The notes under the pieces are model-generated. The model did no database searches. It was not told the origin of the DNA and saw only the letters and a list, made by a program, of their open reading frames with translations. The position numbers and the translations under genes are program-made. From Pedobacter sp. BAL39 (GTDB lineage Bacteria > Bacteroidota > Bacteroidia > Sphingobacteriales > Sphingobacteriaceae), in contig NZ_ABCM01000028.1 in assembly GCF_000170795.1 (NCBI RefSeq), positions 1 through 39,318 of the forward strand: DNA of 39,318 nucleotides, given 5' to 3'. This document shows, piece by piece, positions 25,131 through 33,777 of the stretch. Position 1 is the stretch's first letter. The number at the start of each line of letters is the position of its first letter.

Positions 25131-25868
25131 TCACACACCTGCACCGCAGAGCATATAACCCAGAATGGGCTGACATTTTTCCGAGCAGGCCACCTGAAAG
25201 TCACCTTCACGACGATGCCCGGAGGCAGTTTCTTTTCCCCAGAAGAACTCTGCCAGGCTCAATGGCTTTAGCTGGTGAATCGCCGCGTAATTGAGTAGCT
25301 TAGGTGCACAGCAGTCGCCCGTCCCTACCGGAATGCCCTTACTGGTATTAAATGCTCCCTGCAGGCTACGTTGCTCTCCCTTGAAATTATGGAGGGTATA
25401 AAGTGCATATAACCTGGCCAGCACACCTTGCGACACGATGCGGCGTTCAGCTACCTTTTCCAGCCATTCTTTGGATCCTTTCCGGAGTCCACTGATGAGG
25501 TCGGTAAGTGGATGGATGTCCACATCGCCCGCTGAAACTGTTGCTTTAAACCGATGCTCATCTACCAGTGGCGGCACCCAGTTGTCCACATTCCAGACGC
25601 CGTTGTGGCGGGATGAAAAGGCACGCAGCACGACTTCCTTACCTTGCCGGTCCTCACAGACCAATATCCCGAACATCCTGCCCCGCATCTCCGAGTACAG
25701 CACATCCGTGCTCAACAAAGGATTGGCAAGAGCCTCCGGCAGGTCAAAATCAATGCGCTGGTGTTGGCGCAATTGCTCCATCAGCTCATAACAATACGGA
25801 ATGGCCTGTGCTGAGGGAAGTGAATGTACGGTCTGACAGTCTTTGCAGTACCCAAAACAATAATGCAT
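25131..25868 (-). CDS. Stand-alone homologue of the N-terminal domain of long RluA-family pseudouridine synthases
   Basis: The 245 residues resemble the accessory N-terminal half of the ~550-residue RluA-type pseudouridine synthases of Bacteroidota. Shared features are EMRGRMFGILVCEDRQGKEVVLRAFS, VGTGDCCAPKLLNYAAIHQLKPLSLAEFFWG and the closing CSEKCQPILGYML. The catalytic domain, with its RLD aspartate, is missing: after the stop at 25131 all downstream sequence is non-coding until the kinase gene. Cysteines C4, C8 and C11 at the N-terminus and C186, C187, C228 and C232 could bind a metal. The ATG shares its first base with the stop of the transporter gene (TAATG), so it is translated with the 5-oxoproline operon. 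Function is unknown; I do not call it a pseudouridine synthase. Confidence 0.7.
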   Translation of the reverse strand: MHYCFGYCKDCQTVHSLPSAQAIPYCYELMEQLRQHQRIDFDLPEALANPLLSTDVLYSEMRGRMFGILVCEDRQGKEVVLRAFSSRHNGVWNVDNWVPPLVDEHRFKATVSAGDVDIHPLTDLISGLRKGSKEWLEKVAERRIVSQGVLARLYALYTLHNFKGEQRSLQGAFNTSKGIPVGTGDCCAPKLLNYAAIHQLKPLSLAEFFWGKETASGHRREGDFQVACSEKCQPILGYMLCGAGV

Positions 25869-27046
25869 TAAAAATCCAGGTTGATCAATACTTTAATACT
25901 CATAAAAGTCATCACCAGGACAACAAATACACCAAATAAGGTGAGCCATAATGGATGTTTGTAATCGCCAACAATCTTCACCTTGTATGCTGCAAACAAA
26001 ATGGTTGCCAGCGTTACGGGCAGAATAAATCCGTTTGCTGCCCCAGCGAAGATCAGCAGCGTCACCGGCTTACCAACAGCCACAAAGATAAGGGTAGAAA
26101 TCAGGATAAAAGCAATGATCACCTTATTTTCGTGTTTTTCAATCCGGGGACTGAACGACTTGATGAAAGATACAGATGTATAGGCAGACCCGATTACGGA
26201 GGTGATTGCAGCAGAAAACATGACCAGTCCAAAAAGGCGGTAGCCCATATTTCCTGCAGCCAGGTGAAAGACGGATCCCGTAGGATCTTCCGCATTAATG
26301 GTCAATCCTTTGCTGATGACGCCAAGACAGGCAAGAAAAAGAAAGATGCGTACCAGCGACGCGACTGAGACACCCATAATGGCGCTGCTGGTCACCTGCT
26401 TCAACACCGCCTGACCTTTAATTCCTGCATCCAGCAGGCGGTGACCTCCGGAAAAAGTAATGTAACCACCAACCGTTCCTCCGACGAGGGTAACGATGGT
26501 CACCAGGTCAATCTTAGCCGGAAAAACCGTCCTCAATGCAGCCTCTCCAAAGGGCGGCGCCGAGGTAAATGCGATATAAATAATCACCAGGATCATCACA
26601 AACCCCATAAACTGGGCAAACCTGTCCATCGCCTTACCTGCTTCCCTAATCAGGAAAATCGCTATGGCCATGGCAGCAGAGATGAGTGCTCCGTAAGCTA
26701 CGGGAATGCCCAGCAAGGCCTGCAGGCCCATGCCGGCACCGGCAATATTACCGATATTGAAGGCAAAACCGCCAAGCACAATGAGCAGCGAGATCATGTT
26801 TCCCAAACCAGGGAGCAGCAGATTGGCGATGTCCTGCGCCCGCTTTTCAGACACTGCGATCACCCGCCAGATGTTCATCTGCACACCGATATCAATGATA
26901 ATTGAGGTCAGGATGACAAAGCCAAAGCTGGCACCAAGCAGCTGAGTAAAAACGGTAGTCTGCGTTAAAAAACCGGGACCGATTGCCGAAGTAGCCATTA
27001 AAAATGCGGCTCCCATCAGCACGCTGGTGTTCTTTACAGGTTTCAT
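25868..27046 (-). CDS. Nramp-fold membrane transporter, YcsG type, linked to 5-oxoprolinase genes
   Basis: This 392-residue inner-membrane protein has about 11 hydrophobic helices and the Nramp-like start ATSAIGPGFLTQTTVFTQ. The helix-1 metal motif DPGN of true manganese/iron Nramp proteins is replaced (IGPGFL). The helix-6 MPH motif is also absent; the matching region reads GGYITFSGGHRLLDAG. This is the pattern of Bacillus YcsG-type relatives found beside ycsF (pxpA). Here it is 24 bases downstream of pxpA. I infer uptake of 5-oxoproline or a related small acid, not divalent metal. The next gene overlaps its stop by one base. Confidence 0.8.
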   Translation of the reverse strand: MKPVKNTSVLMGAAFLMATSAIGPGFLTQTTVFTQLLGASFGFVILTSIIIDIGVQMNIWRVIAVSEKRAQDIANLLLPGLGNMISLLIVLGGFAFNIGNIAGAGMGLQALLGIPVAYGALISAAMAIAIFLIREAGKAMDRFAQFMGFVMILVIIYIAFTSAPPFGEAALRTVFPAKIDLVTIVTLVGGTVGGYITFSGGHRLLDAGIKGQAVLKQVTSSAIMGVSVASLVRIFLFLACLGVISKGLTINAEDPTGSVFHLAAGNMGYRLFGLVMFSAAITSVIGSAYTSVSFIKSFSPRIEKHENKVIIAFILISTLIFVAVGKPVTLLIFAGAANGFILPVTLATILFAAYKVKIVGDYKHPLWLTLFGVFVVLVMTFMSIKVLINLDF

Positions 27047-27070
27047 TAAAGATTGATGGTTAAAAGTTAA

Positions 27071-27844
27071 TTAATGCTTAAACGCTGAAGTTATGACAAT
27101 TCCTTCCAGATGAAAGGTCTCATGGATACGCCTGGCAAAACCGGCAGCGTGGAGCCCGTCGCCATGAATGCAAATGGTATCGGCATGAATCCCAACCGGC
27201 ACCTGCTGTCTGGACATCACCGTTCCCTGCTTAACCATTTTTACCACCTGGGCAATCGCCTGATCGACGTCATCAATCAAAGCCCCCTGCTGTCCACGGG
27301 GCGTCAACGTACCGTCGTCCTGATAACTGCGGTCGGCAAAAACCTCATGAGCAACGTTAAGCCCCAGCGTTGTGCCCGCCTTGACGAGTGCCGATCCGGA
27401 AAGCCCGTATAACCTAAGCTCCGGATTTACCCGATATATCGCCTCGGCAATGGCCATGGCCAGTCGCTCATCCTTAGCAGCCATATTGTACAGCGCGCCA
27501 TGAGGTTTAACATGGTGCATCCTTCCTCCCTCTGCAGTCACAAATGCAGAGAGCGCACCGATCTGGTATACCACCATTTCGTACGCTTCATCGGTGTTGA
27601 CCTTGATTTCTCGGCGTCCAAATCCCTGCAAGTCCGGTAATCCGGGGTGGGCACCAATGGCAAGCCCCTGTTCCAGGGCCATCTTCACTGTTTTCCTCAT
27701 CACTGCGGGGTCACCACCGTGAAAACCACAGGCAATATTTACTGAGGAGAGGTATGGAAAAACGGCGGCATCATTGCCAATGTGATAAGCACCGAAGCTT
27801 TCTCCCACATCACAGTTCAGGTCCACGCTAAAAGCATCAGCCAT
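27071..27844 (-). CDS. pxpA: 5-oxoprolinase subunit A (LamB/YcsF family)
   Basis: PxpA works with PxpB and PxpC in the ATP-dependent opening of 5-oxo-L-proline to L-glutamate. The 257 residues show the family signatures DLNCDVGESFGAYHIGND at the N-terminus, SVNIACGFHGGDP (about 34-46), GAHPGLPDLQGFGRRE, HHVKPHGALYN and IHGDGLHA near the C-terminus. Length is standard. It starts 11 bases after the pxpBC stop and ends 24 bases before the transporter, within a tight minus-strand operon. Confidence 0.95.
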   Translation of the reverse strand: MADAFSVDLNCDVGESFGAYHIGNDAAVFPYLSSVNIACGFHGGDPAVMRKTVKMALEQGLAIGAHPGLPDLQGFGRREIKVNTDEAYEMVVYQIGALSAFVTAEGGRMHHVKPHGALYNMAAKDERLAMAIAEAIYRVNPELRLYGLSGSALVKAGTTLGLNVAHEVFADRSYQDDGTLTPRGQQGALIDDVDQAIAQVVKMVKQGTVMSRQQVPVGIHADTICIHGDGLHAAGFARRIHETFHLEGIVITSAFKH

Positions 27845-27855
27845 TTGTAGGATAT

Positions 27856-29577
27856 TTAAAGGTCATTATTTGGATATTTAAAAGTCATCGTTTGTTTAAG
27901 TTGTTTCAGCTGCAGTTCCATCTGAACAAATAGCAACTGTGCTTCCGCTAATGTAACCAATTCAAAGGTAATCTGGTCACCCTGCTGCATCTGCGCGAGC
28001 CTGGACAAGTCTGCAGTAATGACATGTGCGATCCTGGGATAACCACCGGTGGTCTGATGATCAGCCATGAGCACAATGGGGTCGCCCACTGATGTCACCT
28101 GAATCGTTCCGAAAGCTACGGCCGAAGAAAGCATGTCCCGCTGTTCCCTTAGTTTCAATGCATGCCCGGACAAACAATAGCCCATCCGGTCGGCAGCCTT
28201 CCCTACTTCAAAGCCCTCTGTAAAAAATGAAAACACGCTTTGCTCAGTAAACAAATCAAATTCAGGCCCTTTGATCACCCTGATGGTCTGGCCTTCAATA
28301 GGACGATAGACCTCAGGAGCAAGGCTCCAGTTAAGCTGCGCGGGTGGAGCTACTGATTTCTCGACCGCAAATGGAATCCGGTCTCCGCTTTTCAGGGCCC
28401 GCCCCTGCCAGCCTCCAAAGGCAGCCTTCAGGTGCGTGGACTTGCTCCCCAGTAGCTCAGGAACGTCAAATCCACCCGCAACGAGCAGGTAACAGCGGCA
28501 TCCTGAAACAGCCGCAGCGAAAGTAAGGCGGTCGCCCGCAGCAACCCGTATTGGCCGCCATAAGGGGATAGCATCGCCATTAATCTTCGCTGAAAGGTCA
28601 GCACCAGCAAGCAGTATCAGTCGATTGCTTTCAAATTCAATCGCCGGTCCCAGAACTGTACACTCCAGTCCCGCGCTACCTTCAGGATTACCAAGGAGGA
28701 TATTGCCCAGACGCAATGCAAAAGCATCCATAGCTCCCGAAGGGGTAATCCCATCTTTCCGGTGAGCCATTCTCCCCAGATCCTGCACCGTACTCAGCAA
28801 CCCGGCCTTCAACACATGGATGCCTTTTCCTTTTTTGGCCTGATTTTCTTCGGCAGGTACTTTTTTCTCTTTTAAAAGCTTATGATAATTGTCTTCAGTT
28901 ATCGACACAAAACGGAGCCTGTCGCCGGCTTTAAGCAAAGCAGGCGGATTTCTGTTCCTATCAAACAAGTCTGCGGCAGTCCTGCCGATGATCTGCCATC
29001 CACCCGGACTTTCCATAGGATAGATGCCCGTTTGCTGCCCCGCAATTCCAACAGCACCGGACGCGATTTTTGCCCTGGGGCTGTCTTTCCTTGGTACGGC
29101 AAGCGCAGGGTCCATCCCCCCGAGATAAGGAAAGCCTGGCGTAAAGCCAATCATATACACCAGGTACTCGACATCAGAATGACGGCGAATGACTTCTGCA
29201 ACACTCAATCCGGTATGCTGCGCGACAACATCCAGGTCAGGTCCATACTCACCACCGTAGATCACCGGGATCTCTACCACCTCAGTAGGCTCCTCAACTG
29301 CTTCAGCAAGTAAAACTGCCTTCAGTTTTTTTTCAAGGAGAGCCTTCAGTTTGACATAACCAATCAGCAGTGGATCATAATAAATACTGATGTTGGCGAA
29401 TGCAGGCACATAGCCCAGGAGCCAATCAAATGATTGCTCCTCGAGATAGGCACTGATCGCCCGTAATTTACGATTCGTGACTGTTGCGATGACCGCATCG
29501 AACTGAATGACGATCGCGGCGTCACCAAGTGGATAAAATTGCAGTGCTTCAGAGGGATGGACCTGGGCTGTTGTCAT
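27856..29577 (-). CDS. pxpBC: Fused 5-oxoprolinase subunits B and C
   Basis: One 573-residue chain joins the two subunits that are usually separate. The PxpB (KipI-like) part covers about 10-235, with FYPLGDAAIVIQF, GFTPGFPYLGGMDPALAVPRKDSPR and the IYPMESPGGWQIIGRT signature. The PxpC (KipA-like, allophanate-hydrolase-type) part covers about 250-545, with VLKAGLLSTVQDLGR, GITPSGAMDAFALRLGN, CTVLGP and QTTGGYPRIAHV. A lysine-rich linker near 240-250 connects them. I chose the ATG at 29577; the frame opens at a TTG (29595). The fusion fixes subunit ratio. pepE lies 36 bases upstream and pxpA 11 bases downstream. Confidence 0.93.
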   Translation of the reverse strand: MTTAQVHPSEALQFYPLGDAAIVIQFDAVIATVTNRKLRAISAYLEEQSFDWLLGYVPAFANISIYYDPLLIGYVKLKALLEKKLKAVLLAEAVEEPTEVVEIPVIYGGEYGPDLDVVAQHTGLSVAEVIRRHSDVEYLVYMIGFTPGFPYLGGMDPALAVPRKDSPRAKIASGAVGIAGQQTGIYPMESPGGWQIIGRTAADLFDRNRNPPALLKAGDRLRFVSITEDNYHKLLKEKKVPAEENQAKKGKGIHVLKAGLLSTVQDLGRMAHRKDGITPSGAMDAFALRLGNILLGNPEGSAGLECTVLGPAIEFESNRLILLAGADLSAKINGDAIPLWRPIRVAAGDRLTFAAAVSGCRCYLLVAGGFDVPELLGSKSTHLKAAFGGWQGRALKSGDRIPFAVEKSVAPPAQLNWSLAPEVYRPIEGQTIRVIKGPEFDLFTEQSVFSFFTEGFEVGKAADRMGYCLSGHALKLREQRDMLSSAVAFGTIQVTSVGDPIVLMADHQTTGGYPRIAHVITADLSRLAQMQQGDQITFELVTLAEAQLLFVQMELQLKQLKQTMTFKYPNNDL

Positions 29578-29613
29578 GATCAAACATTTAGACAATAAGA
29601 TAAATGAAAAACA

Positions 29614-30318
29614 TTAAGCTAGATGGAGTAAAGTACCGGGCTCCACCTCATAAGGAGATTTTCCGGCTTCAAAGATCCTGGAAGGTCTGCTTCCGGATGT
29701 CCGGACCTCCGTTCCCCTCAGGCGGATCCAGCTGCCCTCCCTAAGGCCGACCACCGGCGTATTATTGAATACATGAAATTCTTTGATCCTTGTTTCCCTG
29801 GTCTCCCCATTATGTTTGCTGTTTGGGTCTGGATCCAGGTAATGGGCATTGATATTAAAAGACATGAGCCCCATGGTACGGAAATCCGGCGGGTAAACAA
29901 TCGGCATATCATTGGTATTCTGCATATTGACACCGCCTATATTGCTCCCGGCGCTCGTTCCAAGATAAGGCGTACCCTTTTCGACAGCGAGCTTCATCAG
30001 ATCCATCAGCCCCTGTTCATGAAGCATCTTCACCAGCAAAAAGGTATTTCCACCCCCGGTAAAGATGGCCTGTGCTTCGCTGACGGCCGCCGCAGGATCA
30101 CTAAAAGTATGTAATCCAGTTACCCTGATGTTCAAACCCGAAAATGTGGTGGCAACGAGTGTCGTATAATCATCATGGCTGATTCCCCCTGGTCTTGCGT
30201 ACGGCACAAATAACAGTTCAGTGACGCCCTTAAAGAAATTTCTTAGCTCGGGCAACAGGTAAGCGAGGTACTCTTCGCCATGCAGCGTAGATGTACTGGC
30301 GAGAATGACATTTTTCAT
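29614..30318 (-). CDS. pepE: Dipeptidase E (peptidase S51, alpha-aspartyl dipeptidase)
   Basis: PepE is a cytoplasmic serine peptidase that cleaves Asp-Xaa dipeptides. The 234 residues include FTGGGNTFLLVKMLHEQGL, the nucleophile S122 in GTSAGSNIGG, D137 in NTNDMPIVYPPDF and H159 in FNINAHYLDPDP. These match the Ser-His-Asp/Glu layout of Salmonella PepE with an offset of two. As first gene of the run pepE-pxpBC-pxpA-transporter, it suggests that the operon handles small acidic peptides and pyroglutamate together. The ATG at 30318 is 164 bases from the divergent M48 gene. Confidence 0.93.
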   Translation of the reverse strand: MKNVILASTSTLHGEEYLAYLLPELRNFFKGVTELLFVPYARPGGISHDDYTTLVATTFSGLNIRVTGLHTFSDPAAAVSEAQAIFTGGGNTFLLVKMLHEQGLMDLMKLAVEKGTPYLGTSAGSNIGGVNMQNTNDMPIVYPPDFRTMGLMSFNINAHYLDPDPNSKHNGETRETRIKEFHVFNNTPVVGLREGSWIRLRGTEVRTSGSRPSRIFEAGKSPYEVEPGTLLHLA

Positions 30319-30358
30319 ATGATCAAATTTGTAAATTTTTCAGCTTTATAGGTTGTAA

Positions 30359-30392
30359 TTTGTCAGATAAAAAAGAAAGCGTATTACTTTTG
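30359..30392 (+). promoter_or_regulatory. Candidate promoter of the M48 peptidase gene
   Basis: TTTG (30359-30362) and TACTTTTG (30385-30392) match the -33 and -7 boxes of Bacteroidota, though the 22-base spacing is slightly long. The leader would be about 85 bases. The remaining divergent gap is AT-rich, and I see no clear promoter for pepE in it. Confidence 0.35.
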
Positions 30393-30482
30393 TCATCCGC
30401 GACTAAAGATTGCGCGTATATGGAATGATATCATTTATGGTGTTATCATAATTTTATTAAATTGCAGACAAATATTTAGTGC

Positions 30483-32567
30483 ATGCAACCAAATGCCCTT
30501 GCTGTTTCGGATAAATTTAGAAAGATGGCCATCAGGTCCATTCTCTCTATTTTGCTGTTCCTGGCAACCTATCTGTTTCTGATCATTACAGCCGTAGCGA
30601 TAGTTGGCTTATGTGCCTGGGATGGTTATGCACTGATGACCTTTTACCCAAGCTTTGTCACGCTGATGCTTGGCGCGGGATTGATCAGCATGAGCCTGAT
30701 GATTCTCTTTTTCCTGATCAAATTCATCTTCAGCACAGAGAAAAAAGACAACAGCCACCTTGTGGAGCTCAAGGCTGAAGAACAGCCGGAATTGTTCAGG
30801 CTGATACAGGTGGTGGTCAATGAAGTCAATACAGACTTCCCTCATAAAGTTTATCTTTCTTCAGAGGTCAATGCGTCCGTTTCCTATGTATCTAATTTCT
30901 GGAGCATGTTCTTTCCGGTACGTAAAAACCTCCAGATTGGCATGGGCCTGTTAAATGCGGTTTCTAAAACTGAGTTTAAGGCTATACTGGCGCATGAGTT
31001 CGGGCATTTCAGTCAGCGTAGCATGCGTGTAGGCAGCTATGTGTACAATGCCAACATGGTCATGTACAACATGCTTTACGACAGCAAAGGGTATAAAGCC
31101 ACACTAAAACAATGGTCTGAGGCCAGCTCATATTTCAATTTCTTTTCCAGCATTGCCATATGGATGGTTACTGCCATTCAGGGTCTGCTGAAAAAGATCT
31201 ACGAGATCGTTAACATTAATTATCTGGCTTTGTCGAGGGAAATGGAGTTTCATGCAGATGCTGCCGCCGCACGCGTGGCGGGCTCACAGCCGATGATCAA
31301 TGCCTTATTAAGGATTGAGCTGGCAGAACAATCCCTCGGCGTAGTATTCAGCTATTATAACGGCAAGATTGCCGAAGCAAAAAAAACAGACAATTTTTAT
31401 CCGCAGCAGTATTTCGTGATGAAGCAAAGAGCTGCCGCGGAGCATTTTATCCTGGAAGATGGCCTGCCGCAGATTTCTGCAGACCACTACCGCAAGCTGA
31501 ACAGCACTAAACTCGTCCTCAAAGACCAATGGTCATCACATCCTTCAAATTACGACAGGATCAATGCGCTGAATATCCTCAATCAACCGGAGCGCCCCGA
31601 GGCAGCCGGTATAGCGATCGATCTGCTCAGCAACAAGGAAGAATTACAAAAGGCCATTACTTTTAAGACCTTCCTGAGCGTCTTGTTCCCTGAAAAAGCA
31701 ACCATAGAGGGGCTGGAAATCTTCTCGTCAGAATATACAAACCAACCGCAAAATGTATCTTTTCCACGTTTATATAATGGTTATTTCAACAAAAGAGAAC
31801 CTTATCACGCCTTTGCTGTGGACAGCTTCAAACTTCCTGAACAGCCCGAAGTAAAGGACATCTCCCTGTTGCTGGACGACCAGTCTGTTGGCACCCTTCA
31901 TACCTTAAATACCATGATCTTGGATCTGGCAACGGTAGAACGTATTGCCTCTGGTAAAACCGCCATGCAGACTTTCGACTACGATGGCCGAAAGTACACC
32001 ACTGAAGAATGCCCGACACTGATCCAGAGCTTAAGATATGAAATCAGCACCTTTGAAGAAGTACTGGACAAAAGAGACCAGGACATCTTCAGTTATTTTC
32101 TCCATACCGCCTCAGAACAGGGCAAATTAACGCCCTTCAAAAAGGAATGTCTGGACTACCAGACGATCTGCAAAGCGTTTAAGGTACAACAGCAGATTTA
32201 CCTGGAGTTGAGTAACGCCACACGTTTCCTGAAAATCACCACACCTTTCACGGAGATCATGAGAAACATGCAGCGGGTCAAAACACTGGAACAGGAGTTT
32301 ATCAGGCAGCTTGAATTTATCCTAAACAATTCTCTGTACGAGTCAGAGCTCACAGATACCTTCAAGGGACACCTGAATGAGTACCTTGCTAAAGACTGGA
32401 AGTATTATGATAATGAAAGCTATTTTGACCTCGAACTGAAAATGCTGATCCAGGCGATGACATCGTTTTACACCATCATTATAAATAAGTATTTAAGGCA
32501 GAAAAAAACGCTGCTGGAATTCCAGGCAGCGCTTTCAGAAAATCAATCTATGGTGGCCTCAGCTTAA
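30483..32567 (+). CDS. Membrane M48-family zinc metallopeptidase with large C-terminal extension
   Basis: This 694-residue protein has two N-terminal membrane segments (about 20-43 and 58-84), like HtpX/Ste24 relatives. The M48 catalytic core follows: H171, E172 and H175 in AHEFGHFSQRS, and the third zinc ligand E255 in REMEFHADAAAA. A hydrophobic stretch near 220-240 may dip into the membrane. Residues from about 330 to the end are soluble, mostly helical and of unknown function, making it about twice HtpX length. Membrane-protein quality control is the usual role of the family; the extension may give another target. Its last 4 bases overlap the convergent GH43 gene, and its 3' end contains that gene's terminator. 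Confidence 0.88.
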   Translation: MQPNALAVSDKFRKMAIRSILSILLFLATYLFLIITAVAIVGLCAWDGYALMTFYPSFVTLMLGAGLISMSLMILFFLIKFIFSTEKKDNSHLVELKAEEQPELFRLIQVVVNEVNTDFPHKVYLSSEVNASVSYVSNFWSMFFPVRKNLQIGMGLLNAVSKTEFKAILAHEFGHFSQRSMRVGSYVYNANMVMYNMLYDSKGYKATLKQWSEASSYFNFFSSIAIWMVTAIQGLLKKIYEIVNINYLALSREMEFHADAAAARVAGSQPMINALLRIELAEQSLGVVFSYYNGKIAEAKKTDNFYPQQYFVMKQRAAAEHFILEDGLPQISADHYRKLNSTKLVLKDQWSSHPSNYDRINALNILNQPERPEAAGIAIDLLSNKEELQKAITFKTFLSVLFPEKATIEGLEIFSSEYTNQPQNVSFPRLYNGYFNKREPYHAFAVDSFKLPEQPEVKDISLLLDDQSVGTLHTLNTMILDLATVERIASGKTAMQTFDYDGRKYTTEECPTLIQSLRYEISTFEEVLDKRDQDIFSYFLHTASEQGKLTPFKKECLDYQTICKAFKVQQQIYLELSNATRFLKITTPFTEIMRNMQRVKTLEQEFIRQLEFILNNSLYESELTDTFKGHLNEYLAKDWKYYDNESYFDLELKMLIQAMTSFYTIIINKYLRQKKTLLEFQAALSENQSMVASA
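32502..32531 (-). terminator. Intrinsic terminator of the GH43 gene, inside the M48 coding sequence
   Basis: Read on the minus strand, a GC-rich hairpin (CGCTG/CAGCG outer stem, one bulge, TGGA/TCCA inner stem at 32509-32531) is followed directly by seven T residues (32508-32502). It lies 33 bases past the GH43 stop and within the last codons of the convergent M48 gene, so coding and terminator functions overlap. Confidence 0.65.
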
Positions 32568-33625
32568 GGCTTATTTTTCTCTGCAGGAACCTTCAATGCG
32601 GAGTCAGTACTTAGGGGAACCCCAAAATTCGGAGATCCATCCTTGTTCCAATAAAAACGCTGGGCCCGTGGCGAGCGAAAACCGCCGCAGCCCTGTCCAG
32701 GTTTTGAGTTCGCGTGGTACAAAATCCAGTCTTCTTTCCCATCAGGAGATTTGAAGAAGGAGTTGTGCCCAGGAGCATAAACGCCGTTCTCCGGAGACTG
32801 CTTAAATACAGGCTTTTCAGATTTCACCCATGCTTTGGCATCCATGGGGTCTTTACCCTTCAGGCGCAACATCCCCAATGCATAAAAATCCGTCCAGCAA
32901 CCACTTGCGGAGTATATTAAAAAGAGCTTGTCGTCATTGATGAGGATCTGAGGCCCTTCATTCACGGAAACATGGGGCGGCTGACTGTTTGCACCAAGGT
33001 CGCCATGCAGTTCCCATTCGTACTCAGGCCCGGAGATCTTCTGACGTTCCCCTTTTATGGTCCATGGGTTTTCCATTTTAGCGATGTAAATCTGCTGTTT
33101 CCCATTGCTGTCTCCCTCCCATCCTGACCAGATCATATACAGTTGTTTATGGAAGACAAATACGGATCCGTCAATTGCCCACTTATTGCTCGCATCAGCT
33201 ACCTTTCCCTTCAGGACCCAGTTTTCAGACATGGGGTCCTCATCCAGATTTTCGAGTACATACATTCTATGGTGGTTGTTGTCGCCATCGTCGGCAGCAA
33301 AGTACATGTACCATTTGTTGTTGATTCTGTGTAGCTCAGGAGCCCAGATCTCCTTCGAATAATGCTGACCAGCCGGTGGCACATAAATGGTTTTCTTTTC
33401 AGCCTTGACCAGCTCCTCCAGTTTTTTCGTTTTCCAGATCACCAGTCTGGAACCCGTAGTCTGTGTGTAGTAATAATAACCATTGTAATAAATGCTCCAT
33501 GGATCTGCACCGGAGGGCAGCAAGGGGTTGGTAAATGTCCTGCCCTGTGCAAGTGTCTGCTGCGAGGCAAAGCAGCAACAAAGCAGCAGCAGCATGCTGA
33601 ATTTGATGTAAATTTTTGGTTTCAT
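32564..33625 (-). CDS. Secreted GH43-family glycosidase
   Basis: The 353 residues start with a signal peptide (MKPKIYIKFSMLLLLCCCFA, cleavage near TLAQ at 27). The protein is a single five-bladed propeller domain. The three GH43 acids are visible: D41 (SGADPW, base), D152 (AIDGSVF, pKa modulator) and E223 (VNEGPQIL, acid). The family acts on arabinofuranosides or beta-xylosides; arabinan-type activity is my guess. No carbohydrate-binding module is present. The frame also opens at an ATG at 33637. It stands alone, with purL upstream on the same strand but separated by a terminator. Cysteines in the signal region are not a clear lipobox. Confidence 0.88.
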   Translation of the reverse strand: MKPKIYIKFSMLLLLCCCFASQQTLAQGRTFTNPLLPSGADPWSIYYNGYYYYTQTTGSRLVIWKTKKLEELVKAEKKTIYVPPAGQHYSKEIWAPELHRINNKWYMYFAADDGDNNHHRMYVLENLDEDPMSENWVLKGKVADASNKWAIDGSVFVFHKQLYMIWSGWEGDSNGKQQIYIAKMENPWTIKGERQKISGPEYEWELHGDLGANSQPPHVSVNEGPQILINDDKLFLIYSASGCWTDFYALGMLRLKGKDPMDAKAWVKSEKPVFKQSPENGVYAPGHNSFFKSPDGKEDWILYHANSKPGQGCGGFRSPRAQRFYWNKDGSPNFGVPLSTDSALKVPAEKNKP

Positions 33626-33713
33626 GTTGTGTCTCATTCAGGTGTGTACTGATAAATAAATGTAGGTTTTTATTTCAATCAGCACCAACTCCTGCACCAA
33701 AACATTTTGTAAC

Positions 33714-33742
33714 AAAAAAGGCAACCTCATGAGGCTGCCTTT
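33714..33742 (-). terminator. Intrinsic terminator of purL
   Basis: On the minus strand AAAGGCAGCCTC and its partner GAGGTTGCCTTT (33717-33742) form a stem of 7 bp, one mismatch and further pairs with a 4-base CATG loop. It is followed by six T residues at 33719-33714, 36 bases after the purL stop at 33778. Confidence 0.8.
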
Positions 33743-33777
33743 CAAAAATCGTATATTATTACCTGAACATCAAACGA

